Made by a program: the position numbers and the translations under genes. DNA of 64,000 nucleotides, taken from NCBI GenBank assembly GCA_029817715.1, contig JARUPY010000158.1:1-64000 (forward strand). The letters run 5' to 3'. Every line of letters starts with the position of its first letter. Positions within the stretch are counted from its first letter, which is position 1. Origin of the DNA: Melastoma dodecandrum. Lineage: Eukaryota; Streptophyta; Magnoliopsida; Myrtales; Melastomataceae. The notes below the pieces were generated by a model that had not been told where the DNA came from, made no database searches, and was given only the letters and a program-made list of their open reading frames with translations. Below are positions 10,201 to 19,237 of the stretch, in pieces.

Positions 10201-10686
10201 CCTGTACAAACAGGCATCGTCTCGCCGAGCTATTCCGGGGACGACTTGCTCTATAACCTGAGTTATGGCCTCCCTCAAGTCTGGGGGTACACCGCCTACT
10301 GAGACCTGCGCTGGAGGTCGAGTTGACCTTATCGGGCTGTACGGAGATCTTTCCCCCATTGCCTGATTCGCTGGATCCCTCATGTAGAAAGAAGGCTCCT
10401 CCCGAAAGTTTCCACCTCGGGATCCAAGCTCATAGGGGTCTCCAGTCGCGTCGATTACAGGTTCTTTTCCAGGGCGACGAGACGGAATAAAATCCTCCCC
10501 TCGATCTGTTTCCTCTTGAAAGTCCTCTGCCTCATTCCAATACGTATTCGTTGGTCGATTATGTGAAGAAGAGGGTCGACCAGGGGGAAGCAGATTCCCG
10601 GGTTCGAAAAGAGCATTTGTCCTTATCTCAGATTGATCAAAAGTCACGTTACGTGGCCCTTGAGCAGTCCGTCGAGCGTCTGTCAT
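7099..10686 (-). CDS. Gag-protease polyprotein of element 1 (N-terminus missing)
   Basis: An open frame of 1195 codons. The retrotransposon gag (capsid) domain lies at about residues 200-330, including WKLKLFPNSLTGDAFTWY. Two Cys/His clusters of a similar pattern follow near 429 (CKWHGSFTHATKDC) and 543 (CHWHLNDTHTTDQC); these probably bind zinc but are not standard CCHC knuckles. The aspartic protease active site is VLIDNGATVNVLP near 964, with Asn where Ser or Thr is usual. Element 2 carries about 100 more N-terminal residues beginning MPRNTR; here that part is replaced by a short repeat scar, and the annotated Met is internal to the normal protein. Confidence 0.9.
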   Translation of the reverse strand: MTDARRTAQGPRNVTFDQSEIRTNALFEPGNLLPPGRPSSSHNRPTNTYWNEAEDFQEETDRGEDFIPSRRPGKEPVIDATGDPYELGSRGGNFREEPSFYMRDPANQAMGERSPYSPIRSTRPPAQVSVGGVPPDLREAITQVIEQVVPGIARRDDACLYRSPYPAYVDRDFPLPRGYKVPDFTRFSGEDEMTPLEHVARFTHQLGEAAGNDFWKLKLFPNSLTGDAFTWYASLPPGSVASWTQMQSMFVKTFARLDTPMSMFEVMRLKQANGEHPGQFLMKLRKALLRCRPPIPEKDQLLLALNALTIPFRKKLQGECFADLYDLARRATEYYQLLTEEAQLTRAYQVDTYEVDVAEFVKGESTICDPLTKKNSKAKASQKNAEERKYSFDTDKVDAIFDWLYQRKRIRLKPGHRVPQTEREKNRNYCKWHGSFTHATKDCLSFRNIIQDLIESKELRFPAVDEVAVVDDNPFGDEVAIHTFDIFDAEVNLLEVINDSAVPSQDLQATGETLVANALMKRLAERGVFILPKGREKWLCHWHLNDTHTTDQCHTFKKYLLDSKTEEWYDLTPFEEAAMSLNTPRGPSHTLKSPPSADRRLALRGGRGGPQGHKGNGEAVARGTERPARRLEFIDSSGQRVIKQGYTRTTPVKEIRPVEEHKEADQPQQAVNRRPRYASQTVDPQELRRGPPIAQFLDEKLLCQKCKLIAHNRILITQLCTACCVSYILRLVDLSAKGEMLVKAVRPEGSGNSNPNKLSSNRPANNPVQVGYDQADGRFVEVSRLPFGSKKPRFVKALNPSSQWQKAERKVKLPVRAQKRKERRLSHAQKKPRMTPVMPPFGGNHATGKQVAEPERVESTDYSEDPGSSFDYTPLRGDKPCDFNAEQGPLVSCNALTLPAEFACNNKSEAPEGKTLGSKVTTFPSGFPLHWLRKPSDRMKQHMHSLYISATFDGVLVGRVLIDNGATVNVLPLAKFRLLGYKPSELVRTDVAVSGFNGRKSECLGICSVRLGVGRHEQETAFFVIDIAPSFNALLGRDWLHKAAAIPSTLHRELILWLDSEIEIVKADEYSCCDKGILHAETCKTIKDLTLDQRYKLGDPTVGPLGEPSGKFDFIVSYGTSHPKPDEGPIVPTGWGPDFTDKDIDEVMQEVVTTKDGGETNNSPSGNKGEAPKSQESTATELEPDRLLHEGMYGQ

Positions 10687-10739
10687 GAACGTAGACGCTC
10701 ATGAACTTTCATGAGCGTCTGTCATGAACGTACCAGTCA
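10674..10739. repeat. Repeat scar replacing the gag start and primer site of element 1
   Basis: Element 2 has about 380 bp (61409-61790) between the equivalent gag codons and the LTR, including the primer-binding site. Element 1 has only this short stretch. It contains a 20-bp exact direct repeat (10674-10693 and 10713-10732) and, between the copies, a 13-bp inverted repeat (10693-10705 and 10708-10720) separated by 2 bp. The pattern looks like templated filler made during break repair or strand switching. Confidence 0.85.
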
Positions 10740-10950
10740 TGTTCGCGCACGGAACGGATCACGTCGGAAATATTTGGCAATGGACTCACAGTAGTTGTAT
10801 TGTGGTCGCCAGTAAGAAAATGCACTAACTTTATACAGAAATAATGCAAGTCTTACAATCTTTAGAGAATTAAAAGAAAAGGGCTTACAGCCATTAAAAG
10901 GGAAAAAGGGAAACGGTGGTGACGATGTGGGATCTTGTAGCGGCGGAGAA

Positions 10951-11155
10951 CACGTGACGAAGGCCTTGGAAGCTCGCTCCGTCTGTGGTGGTTGCTGGCG
11001 GAAGGTCGTGACGAAGGCCTTGGAAGCTCGCTTCGTCGGAGGTGGTCGCTGGCGGAGAGTTGTGACGAAGGCCCTACGAGCTCACTTCGTCGGTGGAGTC
11101 GCTGGTGGGGAGTTATCGGCAAAGGCCCTACGAGCTCACTCTGCCGATGGAGGGG
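10951..11155 (-). repeat. Approximately 54-bp tandem repeats in the R/U5 part of the LTR
   Basis: Four imperfect units share GTGACGAAGGCC and GAAGCTCGCTCCGTC or close variants. Element 2 has a shorter version in both LTRs (about 50172-50325 and 61996-62150). Confidence 0.8.
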
Positions 11156-11262
11156 GAGTTGACCTATGAACCGGGTCAAGGTACCTAAATCCTAAGTTTG
11201 ACGAACAGACTTCAGAGTTTTTGGCTGTGTGTATTCGTCCTTTGTCTTTGGAAACTCCTTTG

Positions 11263-11272
11263 CTATTTATAG
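11263..11272 (-). promoter_or_regulatory. LTR TATA box of element 1
   Basis: The minus strand reads CTATAAATAG inside the LTR. Both LTRs of element 2 keep the same motif at the equivalent place (50431-50440 and 62258-62267), which supports a retrotransposon promoter. Confidence 0.75.
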
Positions 11273-11639
11273 TGAGCTCGTACGTGTCTAACACGTAACG
11301 AGTGGATCTTGTTACAGATCGTGTCATAGATCGTGATCCCTAGTATCGTGGGAGTGTCCAAACAACTTCCCATGAGATACGGGATCACGTTCCTGAAAAT
11401 TAGAATCGGTTACGATTCTTAACAATCGTGATTTTAGGAATAAATAAATTTATTCCCATCTCGTCGACTTGCTTTGTTTGTACGGGCTTTGACTGCTGTA
11501 GTTGCCTTTGTTCAGGATAAGGTCGACTTGACCCTATGAGTAGACCTAGCTACTATTGGGTCCTATTGGTAGTCATATCTTAGTGGTGAGTTGACCTAGT
11601 CGACTCTATACATGAGTCGTCTTTAGTAACTCCATTGTG

Positions 11640-11860
11640 GGTCGACTTCATCATGAGTTAACCCAACCGACCTCGTCATGAGTCGACCTGGGTGACTTTG
11701 TCATGAGTTAACCCAGTCGACTTCACTATGAGTCGACCTGGGCGACATTGTTATGAGTTAGCCCAGTCGACGTTGTCATGAGTCGGCCTGGGCGACTTCG
11801 TTCTGAGTTAGCCCAGTCGACTTTGTCATGAGTCGGCCTGGGCGACTTCGTTCTTAGGTA
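11640..11860 (-). repeat. U3 tandem repeats with GTCGAC motifs
   Basis: Units of about 50 bp, each made of two related halves, repeat the pattern GTCATGAGTCGACCTGGGCG with variants. Element 2 has a similar array of shorter units (for example 50745-50850). The position upstream of the TATA box fits an enhancer-like U3 array, but that role is inferred. Confidence 0.8.
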
Positions 11861-11915
11861 GTGTGATGATTCCTGGGCTCTAAGCTCAGGCCCAAAATTA
11901 TTTACTATGTCAGCA

Positions 11916-11920
11916 ACCGC
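11916..11920. repeat. Probable 5-bp target duplication (ACCGC), one side of element 1
   Basis: Arm B preserves the uninterrupted sequence (reverse complement of about 48455-48475), which reads GTCACCGCCC. In arm A the LTR ends at 11915 and ACCGCCC follows. The other copy should lie beyond the left edge of the window. Confidence 0.6.
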
Positions 11921-12499
11921 CCTTCCTCGTTCCCTATTATCTCGATAATTGGTTATGTTTGCTCACATGTGTTAGCCCCCTTAGGATTTATGTCGTGTGT
12001 TGGTTGATGGGAGAAATCAAGTTGTGGTACTGATTCTGCATAGCATGAGCCCTTATGTCCCTGGACCCTATGGACGTCGAGAATGTAATAACTATCATTC
12101 AAGGAACCCAGATACTATTATTACAGAAACTATCAAAAAGATGAATTATAGAAAAACAATATTCAATTAAAAAAAATTCAATCATAGCCCCTATTTTATC
12201 ATTGTAGTTTCTTCGACACCGAATGCAGCCTTCCATAATTATACCTCAGTTGAACTAAAACACCTTATGGCGGAAACGGCCCAAGAAGATAAGGGAACTC
12301 AGAAAGATGGAAGCCTGAAGAATATTCACATGGATACATATGACAGGCAGAACTACATTCACTGGGAAAGGTAGTAGTTTCCAGAAGCCTTCAAGGACAA
12401 TAAGAAATGCGGAAGGAAAAACCATCCACAGAGCAACCATCTGAGAGAAAACATGAATCCACATTTCCATTCTAAGGAACACAGTACCAATATATAATC

Positions 12500-13140
12500 T
12501 CAAGTGAAAATAGAACACACCTGCTATCCATATCCATTATAAGGAGACATATAACCCATACGCAATGCCCAAAATACATATGGATGTCGTGAATCAGCAT
12601 TTGGTATGGTATAGATGGATGTCATTCGTGAATCAGGTTCTGAAAGTGAGATTTCTGAGCTCTACAAGCCTGACATTCTTTCTCTGTATCTGCCCATTTG
12701 ACAACGAGAGGCACGCTTGAACCATTAATGTTCATGAAAGCCACTTGCTTAAAACAGTCATCTTTCACTCAACGATTCAAAATTATTTCCCATTTTATGC
12801 ACCAACCACATGTTCGCAATGCTGGTCCATTGAAGGATTCTGGACAAACATAAGAGAGACAAACCTCCATTTTATGCTTTCCATTGAGGGATTCTAGAGC
12901 TGAAAGTGCTTGTACCTTTGGCTCGTACTTAATGAAAGCACAACCTGGATGGCATTTCAACCAATTATCAAGAAAAAGACATTCTTAAAAAACTTAAATT
13001 CACAAGCATGATAATCCTCTTCATATGTGCAAATCCTTTATGTTTCCATATTCTGAAAACACATCGGAAATCTCATCCTCAGTGACATTTTTTGGAAGCA
13101 TACCAATGAAAAGCTTTTGTCTGGTTCAAAGGAAGTTTAT
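12500..13140 (-). pseudogene. RRM RNA-binding protein relic (BRN1/CELF-like), arm A
   Basis: Minus-strand pieces separated by introns or gaps encode parts of an RNA recognition motif. They are GMLPKNVTEDEISDVFSEYG (about 13020-13110), GCAFIKYEPKVQALSALES (about 12863-12945) and VVKWADTEKE (about 12668-12722). These resemble the second RRM of plant Bruno-like/CELF proteins, which bind mRNA. There is no start, the pieces are out of phase, and stops interrupt them. Arm B has the mirror copy at 47107-47862. Confidence 0.75.
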
Positions 13141-14009
13141 GAATTGCTAGTGGAGCACAATAATCTAACAAAAGGCAAGGGATATAACAAATATTTATGA
13201 ATCGTCTAGCAAGCATCATGCTTGTCAATGGTTGGTTACCTAATCTCCAAAGCTTGTCGTGGACTAGATGCCTACATATGCCAATGAAAGAATGAAAACT
13301 CCAATACAACAACAATAGTCGCCTGCTACTAGACAAAGTTCAAGTACCAACAGGTCAACAGTTGATGCGAAACAAATCATGATGCCATTGAAATAATTTT
13401 TTTACTCGAATACCAGCCATTTCCAATAATAATCCCTCAAGATCTTACGTCAAGAAAGAAGAAGCAATAATCAACAGAAACCAGCAAACGAGGAAAACGA
13501 TAGCCAATTTCCGGACACATAATTCAACAAAACAGCAGTTCGCCCCGAAAATTATTGCCCTATCAGTGCCAAAACAACAAACAACAAGGGAATCCCTGGT
13601 TTAATTTTATCTAAAGCAGTAAGCAACCACACTCTAAAAATCCCGGTACCCTTTGTGAGCACTAGTATTCTCCCCTATGCAAAGCCTTGAACCTAAATCT
13701 GAAAGCATAAACCGCGCTCAATCACAAAAAGAGAAGATAAAAAGATACATATAAACAGCTCCAGCAACCCATTTCAATAATTCCAGTAACCTTCCCATTG
13801 CCTCACCAAGCCCCTCCTCACCTTACGAATTTAAGTCAAGGAAAATGATGGAACTCAGCGAGACTTCAGCATCAAAACTCAGCAACGAACTCCCAATGGA
13901 ATTCCTGCCAAAGCATTCCTGCAGTTGACAATTTAAAAATATACAAAATCGGCAGCAGCCGCAAAATAATATGGAAAGGAACAGTTGCGGACACAAAACG
14001 GAAGCATCT

Positions 14010-14814
14010 TGTTGACGTGAAATCTTAGACTTAATTATAGGAAACTCATAAATCTTGGTCTCTTGCAAAGTCATTTCGCTAATGCACAGTAAGTCTATCA
14101 AGATAATGACAGAAATTTTGGACTAGTTATACGGGAAATCCATAAGTCAAGAAGCCTGTAAGATTGTTTACAAGCACACCGTTATGCGAGCGCGCCAAGG
14201 AAAGTACTAAGTCTATGAAGCCAAAACCGACAGGTCAGAGTCTACGAAGAACATAAAATATCTTGATTTGAATATTTTAGAAAATTACTTAGGGAGACTA
14301 CGTCCCCATGATTTGAGACGATATTTTGGCGGAGAAAAATAAGGTAAATGTGGCTCACGTATAAGGATACCAGATTTAATATAAAAGGAAAATAAGATTT
14401 TCTTTAAACGACACAAATATTCATCTAAGGAAAAAATGCTTTGTTTATCTAACAACTCTCAGTTCTCAGCCCTTTAGCGCTCCGTTTTCCAGCATCATGT
14501 TCCCAGCCTGCGTCCAAACCTTTCCGTCGTCCGACCTTGGCCTACATCCGCATCTACTGCACCGCTGGAGATATGATTCTACTGCTCCAACCTGCGAGTC
14601 TACGGCGTCAGCAGCAAGTCTACGGGACTCCACCATCCAAGTTTTCATTTCTTTTACATTTTAATGAATGTAAGTTTTTTCCTTTGATTGTAAGACATCA
14701 TTTGTCATCATCTGTTAATACAATTCATCGACACTTCGTTACTAACGACCACATCCGAACCCCTGTGAGTGTTTATGTGAAGTATTTTCGACGTGCTCCG
14801 TTTCCGACACGAAC
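14010..14814 (+). repeat. LTR of a second Tat-like family, arm A
   Basis: It starts TGTTGACGTG and ends CCGACACGAAC, directly before a primer-binding site. A TATA-like ATATAAAAGG lies near 14380. It is about 805 bp and mirrors 45419-46238 in arm B. The start TGTTGAC and end GAACA match the ends of the element 1 and 2 LTRs, but the interior differs. The last two bases of the LTR and the first of the spacer are altered relative to arm B. Confidence 0.8.
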
Positions 14815-14820
14815 TGTTTT

Positions 14821-14844
14821 TGGCGACCATAGTGGGAGTCGAAG
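14821..14844 (+). other. Primer-binding site, tRNA-Arg type (arm A)
   Basis: TGGCGACCATAGTGGGAG followed by TCGAAG fits the 3' end of a plant tRNA-Arg plus CCA with one mismatch (T for C). Arm B keeps the unmutated version. Confidence 0.8.
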
Positions 14845-14859
14845 AATTAAGTATTTAAA

Positions 14860-15394
14860 ATGGCAAGGAATACGAGAAACTTGCAGCAACAAGATCCTCC
14901 CCACAATTCCTTGAATGATGTGGAAGATTTGGGTCTGACGGACTATCTAAAGGAAATACGGCTCAAGGTAGCCAAGATTCAACTTCTCACCTCCCTGCAG
15001 CTGCGCATACCCTTCTTAGTTCATATCAATGATTGAATTTCATAAAGAATTCAGTGATATGAAGAGGAATATGAGACATACGGAAAGAAATATGGAAAGG
15101 AATGTGGGAGATATGAAAAGAGACATGGAAAGGAATGTGGGAGATATGAAAAGAGACATGGAAAGGAATATGAGAGATATGCGAAGGAACATGGAAAAAA
15201 ACTCCGGGGATGTGCAAAGAGGCATCGCGGAATTACGAGAAATGATGAAAGGTTTCCTCAAGAAAACATCTACCCCAAAACCGAGTGATCCTATTGATAA
15301 AGATAATTCCTTAAAGGGAGAAGTTCGTCGTGCGGCGACTAGGAAGCGCGCTGTGTCTTTCCAAGAAGATGACCTATGGGGAAACACAAATTAA
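14860..15394 (+). pseudogene. Truncated gag stub with coiled coil, arm A
   Basis: The ATG at 14860 starts MARNTRN, like the MPRNTRS start of gag in element 2, but the frame breaks at about 14914. A second open piece (15029-15394, 121 codons) begins MIEFHKEFSDMKRNM and is a coiled coil of 11-residue repeats such as ERNVGDMKRDM. The repeats are encoded by a 33-bp direct repeat. It ends after KRAVSFQEDDLWG. No capsid, protease or pol follows, so only the N-terminus of gag remains. Confidence 0.75.
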
Positions 15395-16235
15395 GGCGAT
15401 GCGGATATTGTTAAACCATAAATATTAAAAATTAAAAGTTAAATATCATACCATATTAAACCATAAACAATAACTTCTATATAGTAAAAATTTATTTATT
15501 TATTAATATATATATAATAAAGAATATAATTTATTAACTTCTTAATATATTAAAGGTAATAAAGTAATTTCATAATACTAAAAATAACGATGATTTTTAG
15601 AGTAAAAAGGAATTAATCACAATCATTAAATAGACACTCTCCATTTTTAAAGAAATGGATTGGATCCTAATTCAAAAGGACTACCATCCCCTTGTATAAA
15701 TAATACTTAATAGAAGTATTGATTGATTGACATGTGTGAAGCTAAGAGAAGTCAAAATATTCCCTATTTTGTAGTATCATGGGTTTTATATTAAAATGAA
15801 AAAAGAAAGATTCAGACCAGAACATTTATTTCATCCACAATTTCTAAAGAAAAGGACAAGATCGACAAACGTGGTTTGAAGTGAGGGTTGTCTGATAGGT
15901 GGGAATAAAGGAAGATTAGTAGATATAGTTTTTGCTTTCGATCAAATATACTTGCACTTACGATAATCTAAGTGTTCTTAACCGTGTGCATATTGATATC
16001 TATGAAAGAAATACACATGACACTCTTGATCATTCATGACTATATTTGTTTCACTGGAAATTTCACCCGCATGATTTTCAAGTAAAATTATTTTTGTATT
16101 TAACCGAAGTTTTAAAACATGAGGTCTTGTTAACTTGGGGTTAAAATTAATATTTTCTAATGCGTCTTCTGCATTCTAAATCTAACACACCTCACCCGCT
16201 TTCTCATTCCGGTGCCCTCATGCGACACATTGTTG
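15395..16235. other. AT-rich non-coding part of arm A
   Basis: It is rich in short TTAAACCATAAA-type and poly-AT runs. It is shared with arm B (44105-44850), though arm A carries about 100 bp not seen there. I see no gene. Confidence 0.7.
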
Positions 16236-16957
16236 TCCTCAACTGAAAAAAGGCAAAATATATCGATTTATAGCATCAACTTTAAGCCAATTTTTTGTTT
16301 TGACATTAATTTAGTTTGATATATGATTTTCTCACCAAATTTTATTTTTTATATCAATTTTGTTCATTCATGAAAGCTAAACAAAGCCTTATTATACACT
16401 ATCATTTATTGACAAAACCAGAAAAAAATTGAAATGGGAGAAAATAATAATGAGAATCGAGAGTCGTAGTTGCTGATGCTGCCAATAATGCGTAAAATCG
16501 ATCAAATAATGGGTTAGTTAGTTCAGGTCATTAGCGTTCTTCACGTGTAAAATGGCGGATGATAAATATAACCCAAATGACGGTCGAGTTTTGGTAGTAC
16601 ATAAAGGAGAGGCCTGATGGAGCATCCGTACTAAAAGCCTCATCTACGCCTCTTCACAATGGGCATACTAAAAACATGTATAGATGCAGTGGGATGTGAC
16701 CACCATTGTGTGTTTGTGACTTAATCTTGGTGAAACAAGCATAGCCTCATCTACGCCTCTTCACGTATGACGGCACGCGTCCTACGTGACGTGACCTAAC
16801 GTAGTTGAGTGACGTAAATTTAAGAAGTGCATTAAGTTCTCAACTCTAAAAATTTCATCCAAGCTCAGGATAGATTATTACATATTCGTACTTTGTCTAA
16901 CGAACCTGGACGGGAACCGTTATTCTCTTCGCCTTCTCCCGAACAACACGCCAGATA
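16236..16957. other. Intergenic, 3' side of the BAHD gene
   Basis: I recognise no coding frame. A short direct repeat (CTCATCTACGCCTCTTCAC) occurs at about 16639 and 16744. The stretch includes the presumed 3' UTR of the minus-strand BAHD gene. Confidence 0.6.
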
Positions 16958-18432
16958 TTACAGTCGCGAGACCACATACTTGTATTTGTCGGCCGGATCC
17001 TTCTTCTTGTCTCCCCCAAGGGCCGCATTAAGCTCTCCTTCAAAGCGGTCCATGGCGGCTGTGGGCAGGCACATAGGCACGACCATCCCCTCCTCCCCTT
17101 TCCCGTTCTTATATGGTATGTAGAAGCTCAAAGTCCCTGGGATGGCCCCGATCCCCCCTATTGCAGGCCCGCTGTATATGGGCTTACCCCATCCGAAATC
17201 TATATCCCCAGGCCTTACCTTCGCCAAGTCCGACACAATGAAGCTCCTCACCACTGTGAAATGAGGCCTCCCCCTGGCCACCAGAAGGTCCAGCACAGAC
17301 TTCACGTATTCTTCCATTGCGCAGGCCTTCGCCTTCTTGATCAGATCAAGGGCGTAGGCCAGAGGATTCGTGGAAAGCTTCCCTGCTGTTGTGATTGCTG
17401 CGGGGAAGACAATCGCGTTACCATAATATCCCTTCGGGAGGGGCGGGTTGAGCTTGTTCCGGCAATTGACGATGCAGAGCATGCGCATCTCCTCTTCCGG
17501 GTCGGGGTCGAGCGCGATCGTCCGGCACCGCCACAGGCAGGCGGTGACGATATCGAAGGCGGTGCATCCATGCAGGTGAACAGGGAGAGAGCGGCGGAGG
17601 TCCGCGATTTTGGAGGAAGGTATGAAAAAGGAGTGGTGAGACAGGTCAGTAAAAGGTAAGATGGTGCCCCGCGTGTCGGGAACATCATTGTACTCGTGGT
17701 GTGTGTAGGTTACTTGAGGAGGGATCCTGGCTTCAAGGAGCTCCCTTCTCCACACGGGGAGGATGGACGGGACCGAAGCACCTTGAGCCAATTCTCCAAC
17801 ACCATTTAGGAACTGGACCAGCCCTTGTGCATCGCACATGGCATGGTTCATCCGCACGGCAAGTATGAACCCTCCACAGTTGAGGCGTGTTAACTGTCGA
17901 GAAGTTAGTTACAACAGTTAAAACGCTTCTTAACAAAACAGAATACTACTGTGAGTGTAACATAATAGTAACCCAACCCGACTTACGCTACCTGGATAAG
18001 CAGCAAAGGGGTGTCGAGGATATCGGACGATCCATGCACATCAAATAGAAGCTCATCAAAGCAGGGGAATGGAGGCTGGAGGGCATCACCGAACTCTTCG
18101 AGGGTGACGTCAGCATCGGCCTCCATGAAAATGACTCCCTCCCCAGTGCAGTCCACGACCAGCTTCCGCCCCGGAAGCTCTCTGAGCCGGCCGGCGAACG
18201 GGTAATAATACACGAGCGCCTTGGCCAGGCCCTCCCTGATGAATGGGGCGGGGTCCCTAATGGAGCCATGGGGGTAGAACTGGATGATGGGAAGCTGGAA
18301 GCGGAGGCCCTCCTGGTCATCAACGTCGGAGAGCCTCTTGTACTCCCGGGGGGTAGGCTCAGAAGGTCGTATGAGCTGATGCTCGCTCCTCGTCACGGTG
18401 AAGATCAGTCCATCGCGATTCCTGGGCGCCAT
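16958..18432 (-). CDS. BAHD acyltransferase, benzyl alcohol O-benzoyltransferase-like, two exons
   Basis: Exon 1 is 17992-18432 and exon 2 is 16958-17893; the 98-bp intron (17894-17991) has GT and AG ends. The joined frame is phase 0 and gives 458 residues, normal for BAHD enzymes. The catalytic HxxxD motif is HAMCD at about residues 164-168, and the structural DFGWG motif lies near 378-382. [21 protein letters not shown] and GYYGNA are typical of the clade that makes benzoyl or other acyl esters of alcohols from acyl-CoA in the cytosol; the exact substrate cannot be read. The start at 18432 gives the expected N-terminus, and a TATA motif lies about 93 bp upstream. Both exons are free of stops, so this is the only cellular gene here that looks functional. 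It lies between two blocks of an inverted duplication. Confidence 0.92.
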
Positions 18433-18524
18433 TTCGGAAGGGCAAGGGTGGGGAGTGTGGCGTTATATTCAAAAGATGAGGATGAGTTTTCTTTTGGGTG
18501 GTGTTGGGAGGTGTCGATGCTGCC

Positions 18525-18533
18525 CTATTTATA
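18525..18533 (-). promoter_or_regulatory. Likely TATA box of the BAHD gene
   Basis: The minus strand reads TATAAATAG, 93-101 bp upstream of the BAHD start codon, a usual distance for a plant core promoter with a short 5' UTR. Confidence 0.6.
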
Positions 18534-19237
18534 CTTGATGATTTATATATATATATCTTTGTACAATAAAATAACAAGGGAAATAAGTACATACGTGTAA
18601 CCTCAACAGGTTGTCTGTAGGGAAGTATTCTACAATTATAACTATTCACTGACAAAATAATATCGCCGCCCTTACAGAAACTTTTGATGCCCCTCACGGG
18701 TGTTTTTACTCATTCAGTTGTACGTTTTCAGGTTGATGGCATTTCGGGGAACGTTCAATCATATATCTATCACGTTTTCTTAAATGGGTCATTATCATTC
18801 CATTATCGTGCGTTTTTTTTCTCCGTACTCTGGTGACATTTGTTCCCACTCGCGATGGTGCGGTTGGAAATTGTTACCGTACACGAACAACAGTAAGAAA
18901 GTTAATGGCTTGTCGGGAGACGAAACGTGTTGCACGTTTTTTCTTGAGGCCCCACGTGCCGTGAATTTTTCTTTTCCATGCGTTTATGTAGAAATTGACA
19001 GAATCAGGGTAATTGCGGGTCACTTCATTTTCGATTAATTTTTGGATACGATACGATATTCTTCCTCGTGCTAACAATTAGCAATTGACTTGTCAAACAA
19101 ACCCAGAATCGATAAGTCAAAATTGGTAGCGAATTCATGCAAGTGGCTAGCCTTGATTGTCTTCCACATTTGACGCGAGTTTGATCGAGCAAGGTCAGGT
19201 CAAGTTGGGATCCCTCGAGAGGAGCACTTGAGATAGA
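18534..19237. other. Upstream region of the BAHD gene
   Basis: No credible gene is visible. A TA-dinucleotide run lies at about 18540-18556. The stretch separates the BAHD promoter from the inverted block at 19238. Confidence 0.6.

Larger units (their letters stand above)
728..11915 (-). mobile_element. Element 1: Ty3/gypsy Tat-lineage LTR retrotransposon, incomplete
   Basis: On the minus strand the order is LTR (10740-11915), gag-protease, pol with RT, RNase H, a second RNase H and integrase. A gene in the opposite direction follows pol. A second RNase H domain and an antisense extra ORF are known traits of Tat-lineage elements. The 3' LTR is not seen: the element runs into the T/G-rich tract at 727. 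The primer-binding site and the gag N-terminus next to the 5' LTR are deleted. The element sits inside arm A of the inverted duplication; arm B lacks it, which dates the insertion after that duplication. Confidence 0.9.
10740..11915 (-). repeat. 5' LTR of element 1
   Basis: It reads TGTTCGCG at the low-coordinate end and finishes TCAGCA, matching the LTRs of element 2 (TGTTCGCG to GTCAACA). The length is 1176 bp against about 965 bp in element 2; the extra length is mainly a longer run of short repeats in U3. The final four bases (AGCA) differ from the expected AACA, a point change in the terminal inverted repeat. Confidence 0.88.
11916..16235. repeat. Inverted duplication arm A
   Basis: This 4.3-kb block matches 44105-48465 in reverse complement with small indels. 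Shared content in order is an RRM-protein relic, an LTR with primer site, a short gag stub and AT-rich DNA. Identity looks high by eye: an 87-codon stretch translates identically in both arms. The inner boundary falls near CATGCGACACATTG (about 16220-16235), after which arm A runs toward the BAHD gene and arm B into the TNL relic. Confidence 0.9.

Noticed and set aside
12255..12518. An 87-codon frame translating identically here (minus) and at 47864-48127 (plus)
   Set aside because: Identity follows from the inverted duplication; the protein is hydrophobic with no family resemblance and lies in the intron or downstream part of the RRM relic.
14821..14844. Possible tRNA gene because of the tRNA-Arg-like sequence
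   Set aside because: Only the 3' complement is present next to an LTR; there is no cloverleaf. It is a primer-binding site.
15040..15387. Long hydrophobic frame on the minus strand opposite the gag coiled coil
   Set aside because: It is the antisense shadow of the Met/Arg/Asp-rich repeat; AT-poor repeats of this kind open several frames at once.
17261..17659. Plus-strand frame within the BAHD second exon
   Set aside because: The minus strand carries the family motifs and correct splice sites; the plus frame is a shadow in GC-rich coding DNA.
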